The notes: generated from the sequence alone by a model not told the origin. Positions 40,481 through 50,533 are shown, counted from the first letter of the stretch. The stretch is 64,000 nt of DNA from Doryteuthis pealeii (GCA_023376005.1 CM042162.1:88351056-88415055), one strand, 5' to 3'. Numbers and translations: made by a program.

Positions 40481-41445
40481 TTTTTTAAAAACCTTTTTCT
40501 TTTTACTAGTCAAATATACCGTGAATTACATTACTTTTTGTTTATTTATTTGTAAAAAATGTAAAAGTAGCTAATTCTGTGAGACACAGTGTAGTTCCTG
40601 GAAGTTTTAGTCTTGCCTGCAAAAACTATTTAAACGAAACGTGAGCAAATTACTCACAGTTCGGAGAGCAGAGTCTGGTGTTCTTCAAGTCGGCTAATAT
40701 ATTCGCACCAAAGTCAGTCCCAAGATATCATAGATTTTTTGGGGGTTGGGGGGGGGAGTGGGTTTTTTTTCTTTTTTTTTCTTTTTCTGCACATCACACC
40801 TTTAGGTAGAACGCAGGCTGTGTAGTTCCCCAGAAATATATCTTTCTTTACTTACTTTTTCTTCATTTTCTTCTTCTTCTTCTTGAGATTTTCTATGTCT
40901 AATGACCAACTAAATAGCCTGGCAGTGGTTCAAAGAATTTACTCTATGCTTATCTTTAACGACAAACTTATATTCAGCGTTCGAAGGAAGGAAGGGAAAG
41001 AAAATATTTGAAAAAAAAAGGGAAGAAAAACATAAAATAAATTTTTCCTTTTCTTATATATATATATTTTTTTTTCATTTTTATCTTCTAGTATCTCCAA
41101 AGTTATAGCTGTTTATTCAAAACACAAAATAAGAAAGAAAAAATCATCTTCAGTTTTCGGCGGGAAGAGAAGGAATATATTTTTAAAAAATAAAGAAAAA
41201 CAGAAATGAATGTCCGATTCGTTTATTTTTATTGCATGTTTGTTTTTTGTTAGTTTTTATTTTTTCTTCTTTTGTTTGTTTTTTGTTATATTTTTGTCTG
41301 TTGAATTTCTTTTTTTTCTTTTTCTTTTCTTTTTTTTTTCTTTTTTCTTTTTTCTTTTTCTTTTTTTCTTTTCATTTTCCTTCCTTTTTTCATGTTCATC
41401 TTCTCGTATCTCCAAAATTATACTTAGTTCATTGATTGGATGTTC
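40481..41445. other. No gene; T-rich low complexity
   Basis: G-run near 40,740-40,760 and T/C homopolymer-rich DNA at about 41,230-41,400. Frames here are by-products. Confidence 0.45.
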
Positions 41446-42003
41446 CGGCACGTCAACCATAATTGGGTTATTTTATGCCAAAGACGTTTTTATCTTATCT
41501 ATTCATAATGGTTCTCAATTTTTTAAAACTCAATTTTTTAAAACATTTTTTTTAATTTGGCCCATAACCACTACAGGTAAGAATGGACCTGGGAGTAATG
41601 GTGATGAAGGAGTACTCCACATTCCCTAGAGTTCCATAACTGGAACTTCGCCATCAGATACAGTTTAATTTCATACCCAGGAAACTAAGGCCCTCAGCCA
41701 CCACCTTCTAGCACAAAATGGGTTGGAGGTTGCCATAATTGCAATAGAGTTGGAACTATTATATAGTTTCTAGGGCTTGTCGTAACCAGTCATTTGATCG
41801 GAGGGTGTCTCCCCGACCGACCGTCTAGACTAAGTAAGGGGCAAAGTGGTGTGTTGCATGTCATGGACTACTCATCCACCAGGGTTCTATCCTTAAGCAT
41901 CAGGGGTCACAACCCTCGGCCAACAGGTGGTCCCATTGGTAGAGGGAGGTAACTCTCTGCAGAGGTGCAGTGGGTGTATTCTGAAGCCACAGCAAACAGG
42001 GCT
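41446..42003 (-). mobile_element. R1 repeat, near full length
   Basis: Minus orientation: the hairpin end at 41,446 is of the R2 kind (ACGTCAACC...GGGTTATTTTATGCC), followed by all R1 blocks to CTCTGCAGAGGTGCAG. Confidence 0.7.
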
Positions 42004-42079
42004 GCTAAAAATTGTAGCTGTTTATTAAAAAGACACATACAAGAAATAATCCATATTCAGTGTTCAGAGGGAAGAGAAG

Positions 42080-42440
42080 GAAGATATCAAAGAAAGAAAT
42101 GAATGAAAAGAAAGAAAGAAAAGAACAATGAATAGTTAAAGAAATAAAGGAAGGAAGGAAGAAAGAAAGAAAATGAATAATTAAAGAAGAAAGAAAGAAA
42201 GAAAAATGAATAGTTAAAGAATGAAAGAAAGAAAGACAGAAAGAAAGAAAAATGAATAGTTAAAGAAAGACAGAAAGAAAGAAAGAAAAATGAAATGTTA
42301 AAGAAAGAAAGAAAGAAAAAATGAATTGTTAAAGAATGAAAGAAATAAATAAAGAAAGAAAGAATAATGAATAGTTAAAGAAAGAAAGAAAGAAAGAATA
42401 AAAGAAAGAAAGAATAAAAGAAAGAACGAATAAAAATAGA
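42080..42440. repeat. (GAAA)n array with AATGAATAGTTAAAG spacers
   Basis: GAAA blocks alternate with a recurring AATGAATAGTTAAAG motif about seven times, giving an irregular 50-60 bp higher-order repeat. Confidence 0.85.
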
Positions 42441-43128
42441 AAGGAAAACAGGAATAAATCTCCGATATTTTGTCTTTGCGGTAGGTTATTTATTTATTTT
42501 TTCTTTTTTGAATTTTTTCTTTCTTTCTTTTTTCTCACCTTTTTTTTATTTTCATTGTTATTTTTTTTTCTATTTTTTAAATATTATCATCTAGTATCTC
42601 CAAAGTTACAGCTCTTTATTGAAAATACACACCCTAGAAAAAATATCATATTTAACGTTCGGAAGGAAGAAAAATGAATATGAAAAAAAGAAGAAAGAAA
42701 AGAAAACAGAAAATAATTTCTGATTCGCTTCTTTTTTTTAATTTTATGTTTATTTTGGGTGTTTTTTTTTTTAATACCTTTGTCTGTTGAATACATTTTT
42801 TTTTTTTTTTTTTCTATGTTTTTCAATGTTTTGGTTTGTTTTTTCTCAAATTTATCTTCTATCATCTCCAAATTTATTGCTTTTATTAAAACAAACCCAA
42901 AAAAGCAAGTAACAAACGAATAAAACATTTTCCCTAAAGTATTGAATCAAAAAGGTTTCCTTATCAGTTCGAGTTAAATCTGTATTGCGCTATCAAATTC
43001 ATAACAATAGTTATTTTTACAGACAAAAAAGATAAATAGATAATGATAGATAATAGATAAACAAAAGCATAACACTTTAAATACCCCCCCCACACACATA
43101 CATATATATATGTATGTACATATACCAA

Positions 43129-43130
<2 letters not shown>
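42441..43130. other. No gene; T-rich
   Basis: Repeated diverged segment with ATCTCCAAAGTTA and AAAACACA...: it occurs near 41,095, 41,405, 42,010, 42,595 and 42,865, suggesting an old tandem repeat of several hundred bases. Confidence 0.4.
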
Positions 43131-43133
<3 letters not shown>

Positions 43134-43171
<38 letters not shown>

Positions 43172-43275
43172 TCTATATCTAAGTTAGCGTAGCGTGGACA
43201 TGAAGTCAATTGCACTTGGCTACTGATAATTTATTACCTATGCGATTATTTACTTATAAGTATAGCACACTATAC

Positions 43276-43328
<53 letters not shown>

Positions 43329-43335
43329 TATATAT
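43134..43335. repeat. (TA)n tracts flanking unclassified sequence
   Basis: TA runs at 43,134-43,168 and 43,280-43,335. Confidence 0.85.
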
Positions 43336-43344
43336 AAATCTAAT

Positions 43345-43403
43345 GAGTCAGACGAACTTAATAAAAGTTTCGCTTAATGGTCTTCAGGGCTAAGATCAGA
43401 CTC
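43345..43403 (-). ncRNA. Candidate hammerhead, left arm (weakened)
   Basis: Core CUGAAGA intact, but stem II (CC...GC) and stem III (ACU...AUU) each carry a mismatch. Probably inactive. Confidence 0.35.
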
Positions 43404-43405
43404 TT

Positions 43406-43464
43406 GAGTCAGATCTTAGCCCTGAAGAGAATTAAGCGAAACTTTTAGTAAGTTCGTCTGACTC
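43406..43464 (+). ncRNA. Candidate hammerhead ribozyme, right arm
   Basis: Core CUGAAGA at 43,422-43,428; stem II GA-AUUAA-GC (one mismatch); GAAA; stem III ACU-UUU-AGU; cleavage predicted after A43450. Distal stem I GAGUCAGA/UCUGACUC is perfect, but the first stem I pair is A-C. Confidence 0.5.
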
Positions 43465-43473
43465 GTTAGATTT

Positions 43474-43765
43474 ATCTTTATTATTTGCTCTACTTAGGTA
43501 TTGAGCACTTCTTACTTATTAGCTTTAGTCTCCTGGCGTGTTTGTATGAATATATATATATCTTATATAGATATATGCGTATAAATTGTTTTTTCTTTTG
43601 GCCAAAATATTGTACTAATAGATTATTTTTGGTTGGTACGATTATCTTGGTCTTTTCTTTTTTACAAAAAATATTTTCTTCCCGGTTGATGTTTGGTAGT
43701 ATATTTTTACAATCAAACTATTTGCTGGGTTTATTCTCACCGCGAGGATTTACCAACAAGTTTGG

Positions 43766-43772
<7 letters not shown>
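43474..43772 (+). mobile_element. Repeat P body
   Basis: Same order as the 8.4 and 18.2 kb copies, ending TACCAACAAGTTTGG and (TA)n to 43,815. Confidence 0.7.
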
Positions 43773-43815
<43 letters not shown>

Positions 43816-43819
<4 letters not shown>

Positions 43820-44243
43820 GATTATAATGATAATTAATAATGATGATTAATAAGTATATAATAAGTCAGAGAATATCTAGAATTTCTTCTAAAGTATCAT
43901 CAGGATAATTCAGATAATACTATTTCTCTGAATGTTTTTTAGATGAGCCTTCTTAATTAGTATTAACAACAATGAAGATGAGAACAATAGTCCGAATAAT
44001 CCAAATAATACCAATTTTGAAAATATTATTATTTATTGGCTCTACATATTGTATTGAGCACTTTGGTAAACATATCTTAGGCTACTCTTACAGTATTATT
44101 TTCTTTTGGCCATTTTAATAGTGCCGACCGATTATTTTTCAGGAGGTGCATATGATTTGGTATTTTCTTTTCTTTATGGATTTTTTTCACCAGGCGAAAT
44201 ATTTATTGTGTAATTACAAACTATACATTTTTTATACTGTCCA

Positions 44244-44250
<7 letters not shown>
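43816..44250. other. No gene; diverged P-like segment at 44,100-44,245
   Basis: TTTTCTTTTGGCCATTTTAA and TTTCACCAGGCGAAATA echo repeat P. The rest is AT-rich. Confidence 0.35.
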
Positions 44251-44285
<35 letters not shown>

Positions 44286-44336
44286 ATATATATATGAAAG
44301 GTAAAATGTATATGAATCTGACAATATGTGTAGAAG

Positions 44337-44612
44337 GTTTGTAGAAAAAACACAACAAGATGTTAAAAGTTTTGCTGACAGAAATCTGTTTCGACCATAT
44401 GAAGAGGTCTTTATCAAAGCAACATTGTAAACGGAAAGACGAAATAAATATATCATTTCGGTACTGATCGAGAGCGTTCTGTGCTTCGTGATTAATGATA
44501 TATTTATTTCGTCTTTCCGTTTACAATGTTGCTTTGATAAAGACCTCTTCATATGGTCGAAACAGATTTCTGTCAGCAAAACTTTTAACATCTTGTTGTG
44601 TTTTTTCTACAA

Positions 44613-44614
<2 letters not shown>
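44337..44614. repeat. Large palindrome, 120-bp arms, variant hammerheads
   Basis: Arms 44,337-44,456 and 44,495-44,614 with a 38-base loop, flanked on both sides by (TA)n (44,250-44,292 and 44,616-44,700). Each arm carries a hammerhead-like motif on opposite strands (about 44,372-44,422 minus and 44,529-44,579 plus). Confidence 0.85.
44529..44579 (+). ncRNA. Variant hammerhead-like motif with GUC site
   Basis: Stem I UUGCU/AGCAA; UUGAUAA in place of CUGANGA; an extra A; stem II GACC...GGUC; GAAA; stem III ACAGA-UU-UCUGU; then C, giving a GUC cleavage context. The core departs at positions 3 and 8, so activity is uncertain. Related copies near 53.39 kb and 47.8 kb read UUGAUGA. Confidence 0.4.

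Positions 44615-44615
<1 letters not shown>

Positions 44616-44700
<85 letters not shown>
44616..44700. repeat. (TA)n microsatellite, longest in the window
   Basis: About 85 bp of uninterrupted TA. Confidence 0.95.
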
Positions 44701-44701
<1 letters not shown>

Positions 44702-45143
44702 TTATAGAGTAAAGTTAGAGATAATTAGATTCTCGAATAAGAAATAATTATTGAATAAAAATGATGAATTCCTGGGGAAATGCTAGCACAGATTGCGTAA
44801 TGCATTAATGTATTATTAATATTAATATAGATATAATATAATACATGCACTAATTATTTAAAAAAAACTAGTTTAATAGATTTATCAGAAGACTTGAATT
44901 TCAGAAGTACAGAAAAGTTAGATTTAAATAAAAATGAATAATAAAGAAAGAGGATAGATGTTGGCACGGCGAATAGATAGAATCACAAATTACTTTTGCC
45001 GATGGACACATCGTAATCTAATTATTAATTTCAAACAAACATGTTTTAGGTTTAGAGACAAAAGTTTATTTTTAGGAGACATAAATAAGAAATAATTTTA
45101 AACCAAGTGAGTATATATAATATTAGCTACCTAAATTTATTTA
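44701..45143. other. AT-rich, no gene
   Basis: No repeat or frame recognised. Confidence 0.4.
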
Positions 45144-45190
45144 GTTCTCCTGAGAAAGGTGTACATTGACCACCGAAACCGCGGTAGGGA
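45144..45190 (+). ncRNA. Hammerhead-like motif, G8 changed
   Basis: Stem I UUCUC with GAGAA; CUGAGAA where CUGANGA is expected; stem II GGUG...CACC; GAAA; stem III ACC-GC-GGU; A at the cleavage position. G8 is replaced by A; since G8 takes part in catalysis this copy is probably dead. Confidence 0.4.
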
Positions 45191-45220
45191 GAAAACCGTT
45201 TATACAACTATATATGAGTA

Positions 45221-45503
45221 TATATAAAAAGATATGAAAACACCACAAAATGTTGTTAAAGTGAAAACATTTTATAACATAGCTGATATTGAACAATATT
45301 TCGATTTTATGAAAATTATCATCAGAGCTTGTTTATACTCCGTGTTGTTAAGAGCGGAGACAAAAGTCATATGAGTTCAAAACAAAAAGCTTGATGTTGC
45401 AAAAAAGAAAAAAGAAAAAAAAAAGATTGTTCAATATCAGCTATGTTATAAAATGTTTTCACTTTAACAGCAGTTTGTGGTGTTTTCATATCTTTTTATA
45501 TAT
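45221..45503. repeat. Inverted repeat, ~77-bp arms, around a hammerhead
   Basis: Arms about 45,221-45,297 and 45,426-45,503. The right side continues to a GTCGGATTCATTTTC tail and (TA)n at 45,548. Confidence 0.75.
45281..45329 (-). ncRNA. Candidate hammerhead ribozyme
   Basis: Minus strand: stem I AGCU/AGCU; core CUGAUGA; stem II AUUUU-CAU-AAAAU with two unpaired bases at its base; GAAA; stem III AUAUUG-UU-CAAUAU (6 bp); cleavage after C (AUC). All core residues present. The related copy at 52.14-52.35 kb suggests an ancestral GAUUUU/AAAAUC stem II. Confidence 0.55.
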
Positions 45504-45530
45504 ACTGATACCGTCGGATTCATTTTCTTT

Positions 45531-45764
45531 CTTACAACTATATATAATATATATATTATATATATATATATATATATAATGTATGTGCATATATGTATAT
45601 TTAATCCTCCAGAAATTTGGAAAGGATATACTGTACGATAAAAAAGATTTCAGTGTGTTTCGGTGAATCTGATAACGCTACTGAGGATTTGAAAACCAAG
45701 TGGGTGGGCATGATGATGATGATGATGATGATGCATTATTAATACTAAAAAGTAAGTAAGTAAA
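45531..45764. other. (TA)n and (GAT)n, no gene
   Basis: TA tract to about 45,578 and an ATGATG run at 45,711-45,734, which may be the worn 3' tail of an RTE copy. Confidence 0.45.
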
Positions 45765-46010
45765 GTAAAGTCGTCGGGGCCTTGTATCGGTATCGGCCAG
45801 AAAGCGAGGGAGTCTATCCCCTTTTCACTAGCGCTAGACCAAGGAGATTATTTTAGCATCTGAGGTGGAGCGCCACACCTACCATCAGCTCCTCACTTTA
45901 CCGCACAGATCCCTGTGCTACTCATTCGCTGAGTTGGCGGGGGTCGGTATCGAACCAAGAACCTTGTGATACCTAGCCCAACTCTCTACCGACTGAGCTA
46001 AACCGGCCCT
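45765..46010 (-). mobile_element. SINE-B, best copy
   Basis: Minus strand: GGTTTAGCTCAGTCGG and TAGAG (A box), then TGGTTCGATACCGACC (B box) about 35 bases on, then AACTCAGCGAATGAG and the CTAGCGCTAGTGAAAAGGGG body. A clear tRNA-type internal promoter. Confidence 0.85.
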
Positions 46011-46026
46011 TTATTAATAGTAAAAG

Positions 46027-46160
46027 TAAAGTAAAGTAAAGTCGTCGCGGCGGCCTAATGTCGGCATCAGCCATGCAGCGAGGGAGTCTATCCCCTTTTC
46101 ACTAGCGCTAGACCAAGGAAATTATTTTAGCGTCTGAGGTGGGGCGCCACACCTACCAAT
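46027..46160 (-). mobile_element. SINE-B, head-truncated tandem copy
   Basis: The body repeats (GGTGTGGCGCCCC to CGGCCTAATGTCGG) right next to the full copy. A GTAAAGTAAAGTAAAG tail links them. Confidence 0.75.
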
Positions 46161-46244
46161 TATAATTTCAAGAAGCTATTCCTCATACAAATAATTTACA
46201 GTTATATGATATTAGGTATTCCTATCTAATAGAAATAATCAATC

Positions 46245-46365
46245 CGCGGATTCTAGATGCTGCACAGAGGACCTCCCGAGAGCAATGACTGACAGGGATG
46301 GTTGGTGAGAAAAGAGAGAGTCGTAAATATCCGTGCTGCCAGGACCCCCCCCCTGATGAGGATGA
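46245..46365 (+). pseudogene. RTE-type LINE 3' terminus
   Basis: TCTAGATGCTGCACAGAGGA and GAGAGCAATGACTGACAGG match the last codons of the 13.9 kb RTE copy, ending near a short GATGAGGATGAT tail. Confidence 0.65.
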
Positions 46366-47046
46366 TATTGTGTGATATTGTTTATTACAATATTGCTTTT
46401 GCGTTTATACTGTATACACAAGTGAGATGTATCTATGTTTTGATCTTCGGGACTATGGGGGACATGACATGTCAAAATAAGACATTACGAACGGTTTTCG
46501 AAAATAATGATTTAGCAGACTTCCGTTGTAGACATCTCGGTCCAGGAGGTTATATTGCAAAACGTGACCGGTAAGAGACCAGTAATTAATCACAAGTAAA
46601 AAAAAAAAAAAATAAATAGATAAGCAATACGAACTCTCCGTCACGTAGTCTCAAGTCTCGATGAACCCACCAGTTCACCTTGTGTTGTATACGCATCTTC
46701 TGTCTTTCTGTTCAAATTTATTACTGCTCATAAATTGCGAACGTACCTGTAGTTAGAATTTGAATTAGGACTGTTAGCTTAAAATCATGGGGTCTGTGTA
46801 AAATTACCGACACTTATGACGGTTAATAACAGTTGACCCCTTGAAGGCGCGTGATTGGGTGCCATGAGAGTTAGTTTAGTTAAAGATGCGATCCGATTTC
46901 GAAGGATTACAGACACGATTGCCAGCTCCAGGTATCCATCTCACCCGCGGCGAAATCAACATGGGCTAAGAAAATAAAGCTTTATATTAAGAACAACTAA
47001 ATTGTGTTGCAACTGAAATACCACGGCAAATCCACATACACGCACA
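46366..47046. other. No gene recognised
   Basis: Unclassified sequence including an A-run near 46,600. Confidence 0.35.
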
Positions 47047-47047
47047 T

Positions 47048-47099
<52 letters not shown>

Positions 47100-47110
47100 T
47101 ATATATATAT
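47047..47110. repeat. (CA)n/(TA)n microsatellite
   Basis: CA then TA. Confidence 0.9.
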
Positions 47111-47355
47111 TCCCACTCCCATGCTAGAGCATTGTGGGGGGACATTAATTGAAATTTCACCGTTTGGCGCAAGCTGTTACTCACCTGTCTGTTGTTTACA
47201 GATTTGAGTTCTCTGGGGAATGTGAAAACATACCCCCGTAAAATATGAATTAATAAATTGTTCACCCCCAGACTGACAGCCGCTGATGGCCGCAAGGGTA
47301 AGGAACTTGGCAGACGATAAATTCTGTCAGGTTTAGAGCCCGGCTAAAAGTCAAG

Positions 47356-47396
47356 CCACACCGATGAGAAGTAAACTTCGAAACACGTGTCTGTGG
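47356..47396 (+). ncRNA. Hammerhead ribozyme with one core change (U4C)
   Basis: Stem I CCACA/UGUGG; CCGAUGA where CUGAUGA is expected; stem II GAAG-UAAA-CUUC; GAAA; stem III ACA-CG-UGU; cleavage context GUC. Everything fits except U4, so it is a recently decayed or variant ribozyme. (TA)n follows at 47,404. Confidence 0.55.
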
Positions 47397-47400
47397 ATGA

Positions 47401-47403
<3 letters not shown>

Positions 47404-47443
<40 letters not shown>
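47404..47443. repeat. (TA)n microsatellite
   Basis: TA run. Confidence 0.9.
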
Positions 47444-47447
<4 letters not shown>

Positions 47448-47798
47448 AATAGATGAAAATTAATCCGGCAGTATGAATTTAACATTTTTGAAAAAATATA
47501 AACACCATAAGTGATTTGAAACTTTACATCTTTCTTCAATTATGCTGTGGACTGGTAAATTACTTTTTTAATAGCTGGAATATATTATGAACAATTTTGA
47601 TACTCATTATACACTTTTATATAATCAAATTCTTTTGAGTTTTATTATGAACTATAATGCTTCTGATTTTTTAAAATAAAATTTATTTTATTTTTAACAC
47701 AGAACACGCATTTTTTAAAAATTCCAGCATTGAATAATAGCGTTTTGTTTGTACCCTTCCTTCTAACTATTGTTTTATCTCGTCTTTCTCTCATATAT

Positions 47799-47855
47799 TG
47801 TTCTTGATGATGACCAATCTATTAAAGCGGTCGAAACAGAATTCTATCAGCAATT
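47799..47855 (+). ncRNA. Variant hammerhead-like motif
   Basis: CUUGAUGA, one extra U, stem II GACC...GGUC, GAAA, stem III ACAGA/UCUAU (one mismatch), then C. Same variant class as 44.5 and 53.4 kb. Confidence 0.35.
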
Positions 47856-48463
47856 AATTTTATTATTAATAATAAAACCAAAAATAATATTTCAATGATC
47901 CAACTATCTCTTTGTTTTACATAATTCTAATTTTAATCCCAGTTAAAATAAAAAATTAAATCCTTGTTTTATATAAACACCGTTCCCTAAAATTTTTTTT
48001 TTTTAAATTTTAAATTTTTAATATATTTTTTCACTTTTATTTTCACTTTTATTTTATTTTCCACTTTATTTTTATTTCAATGCATCTTTGTTTACCGTTA
48101 CTTTCATTCTTACTTATATCTCTTTATATTTTTTATATAATCAACTATATTTAACTACCCAAAACTTCTATTATCGTAACATACACAACCTGTATTTTTT
48201 AAATACTCTCAAACCAAATTAAACTAGTTATTGAATAATTTAAATTTTCAACTTTTAACTATTAATACGACCCATAACATATCTTTTATTAAATAATAAT
48301 GAAAAATAATTCCCATAAATTAATCCAAATTTTTAATTCAATAATCAAAAACCGTTCCTGATCTACGAAAATGTAAACAAGCGTTCCTCTACTAAATTTA
48401 AGTCCCATTCCAACGGGCATGTTTATAACACCAAAGATTAATCGTAAACTCGATTAATTTAAA
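47856..48463. other. AT-rich, no gene
   Basis: Very AT-rich, many homopolymers. No frame. Confidence 0.45.
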
Positions 48464-48506
48464 AGTAACCCTGAAGAATCTATCGATGAAACTCGAGTAG
48501 GTTACT
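48464..48506 (+). ncRNA. Hammerhead ribozyme, fully consensus
   Basis: Stem I AGUAACC (48,464-48,470) pairs perfectly with GGUUACU (48,500-48,506). Core CUGAAGA 48,471-48,477. Stem II AUC-UAUC-GAU 48,478-48,487. GAA 48,488-48,490. Stem III ACU-CG-AGU 48,491-48,498. H17 is A48499, so cleavage is predicted between 48,499 and 48,500. Type I with a very short stem III, as in hammerheads of Penelope-like elements. (TA)n begins at about 48,524. No coding element is attached. Confidence 0.8.
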
Positions 48507-48523
48507 CATTTCCATTCTTAAAT

Positions 48524-48532
48524 AAATATATA

Positions 48533-48562
<30 letters not shown>
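48524..48562. repeat. (TA)n microsatellite
   Basis: TA run just downstream of the ribozyme. Confidence 0.9.
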
Positions 48563-48563
<1 letters not shown>

Positions 48564-48589
48564 CCAACACCCTGCACGAGGATATATTT

Positions 48590-48675
48590 TACGTGGTCAA
48601 TTATTTTCAACGGAGTTTAATAGGTTTGAATTATGAGTTTTCCTTCTCCTAGCTTGAGTGGCTAACCCAATTTAA
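48590..48675 (-). mobile_element. SINE-A tail fragment
   Basis: ACGGAGTTTAATAGGTTTGAA and TTCCTTCTCCTAGC match the SINE-A end in minus orientation. Confidence 0.55.
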
Positions 48676-48677
48676 AT

Positions 48678-48719
<42 letters not shown>

Positions 48720-49278
48720 ATATATGCGTTTATCTTTGCCCATTCCTTAAGAAACTACACTCCCAAATGCCTAAATTGGAGCTATCCGTAATTGTTAGAA
48801 ACGAAGTCACATACCACATCATAATTGAGTGAGAGAAGTCCGTCTGCGAATACCGAAAAAAAATGGTATTCGATTAGCGAGAAGAACTGACTACAATGTA
48901 AACGCTTCTTGGCTTCGCATAGATAATTCCTCGCGGGAATTTCATTGGTAGAGAAAATATCGCCGTTCACGACCGAATAAAACCAATAAGAAAGATTTTT
49001 TTAATAGTGTTATTACACGGGCCTGAGTTCTCTGTTATTTTTTGATATCTTCATTTTATTTTATTCGGTTTCATTTTGTCAGTGTCTGTTTGCTTATAAA
49101 AACTTATGGGGTTGTAACTGATTAAGTTTAACAATGTAGCCCCACGGGCTGCGATGTCTACAACAAAATGTCTTCTAAACTATTGAAGAATGTCTATCAT
49201 AATGTCTACTTTCGACCATTGTGAAACCTAATTTGAATACGTTGCAACATGGCTCTGATAATCTAACTATGAATACAT

Positions 49279-49281
<3 letters not shown>
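48676..49281. other. (TA)n then unclassified, no gene
   Basis: TA runs to about 48,725. The remainder has no recognisable feature. Confidence 0.4.
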
Positions 49282-49322
<41 letters not shown>

Positions 49323-49345
49323 TATATATATTTTTTTTTTTTTTG

Positions 49346-49465
49346 GTTACAATGAACAGACTATCAGTCATATGGAAATCCGATCTCATGCCCAAGTTAA
49401 AGCGACACCCCTTCCAGCCCGTATTTGTATCAGTGTTATTGTAAGGCTGCACCACTTGATAAAGT
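49346..49465 (+). pseudogene. RTE-type LINE fragment
   Basis: ACAGACTATCAGTCATATGG (NRLSVIW) to GGCTGCACCACTTG, the same block as at 13.96 and 38.05 kb, with a stop replacing the YGC tyrosine region. Confidence 0.6.
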
Positions 49466-49589
49466 TTCACAATGTGTACCGAATTCAAATACGTTGCAAA
49501 AGGCTCCGATAATCTGACTATTCTTACGTTCCCTTATATATATATTATATATATATATATATAATATAATATATATATATAGTAGTAAA

Positions 49590-49975
49590 GATTAGAGGGA
49601 GCAATATGGACAACCGCTGGTCACGCCAAGCCCTAGCACCTATATGATTGCCCTAACCTTATTTCCTTTATGGCAAGCCCGGGCCCTTTTTTATTATATG
49701 GGTGCTAGAAGGCGGTGGCTTAGGGTCTTCATGTCTTGGGAATGACGTTAAAATCTATATGATGGTAAGGTTCCATTTTTAGAGATCTGGAGAATTTGGA
49801 GCGCACCTTTATCAACATTGCTCCCTGGTCCACTCTGACCCGGAGTGGTAGTACCTGTTAGAAAAAATTGAGTATCCACTTAAGAAGGAATCTATTTCAA
49901 AACTTTGTCGGCATTAAATGGCCCACTGAGGTTGTTATGCCATAAAACAAACCAAACCAAACCAAACCAAACCCA
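49590..49975 (+). mobile_element. R1 repeat, 5'-truncated
   Basis: From TGGTCACGCCAAGCCCTAGC to the 3' hairpin (CATTAAATGGCCC...GGTTGTTATGCC) and a clear (CCAAA)n tail. The CCCATCTATGG block is deleted. Confidence 0.75.
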
Positions 49976-50348
49976 ATTTTGGTTTCAAGCTCATTTTAAT
50001 TGTTTTGAGATCCCAAATGACAAACACAACAAAAATTCAAGAATTCCGGACCATGGCCATAACAGACCGTCTCCTTCATCTGCAAACCAAAAAACTGATT
50101 TTCTAAACTCACTTCTCACGGCTAGCGTGAGGAACCAGAAGAATAGACCAACAACAAGGTTAATAAAAGTGTCAATCAACTTCCTCTATTTTTTCCACAC
50201 CGTTATTTCAAAATCTAAACTGCACTTACTATATATAATTAATAGACTACCTATGAATTATGTTACTCTTAGACGGAGTCTGAAGATGATTTTAATTGCC
50301 TGAATATACAACGCAGGTAGGGCAAACTTTAAGATCCAGATGGTGCAA
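49976..50348. other. No gene recognised
   Basis: A 132-codon frame starts inside the R1 tail and runs through this stretch without recognisable motifs. I do not call it. Confidence 0.35.
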
Positions 50349-50349
50349 C

Positions 50350-50382
<33 letters not shown>

Positions 50383-50472
50383 TATATATATATATATATT
50401 AATATTATATATATATAAGAGGCCAACATTGTTCAAAGCAACCATAGCGACTTATCATCAAGACGTTTAAAG

Positions 50473-50530
<58 letters not shown>
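50349..50530. repeat. (CA)n/(TA)n tracts around a short insert
   Basis: CA at 50,349-50,375, TA at 50,376-50,415 and 50,473-50,530. The insert between (TTCAAAGCAACC, CTTATCATCAAGACG) looks like a decayed hammerhead-type repeat on the minus strand. Confidence 0.6.

Positions 50531-50533
<3 letters not shown>

Larger units (their letters stand above)
43336..43473. repeat. Spacerless palindrome of two opposed hammerheads
   Basis: 69-bp arms (43,336-43,404 and 43,405-43,473). Same family as 18.1 kb, with a few independent substitutions. Confidence 0.85.

Noticed and set aside
45680..45720. Hammerhead motif near ACTGAGGATTTGAAAACC
   Set aside because: CUGAGGA is followed almost at once by GAAAA with no room for stem II, and stems I and III do not pair.
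45765..46010. A genuine tRNA gene (clear A and B boxes)
   Set aside because: The cloverleaf 3' half is not completed by an acceptor stem, and the sequence continues into a body shared with other copies, so it is a SINE head.
49905..50303. 132-residue open frame
   Set aside because: It starts inside the R1 tail and has no recognisable motif.
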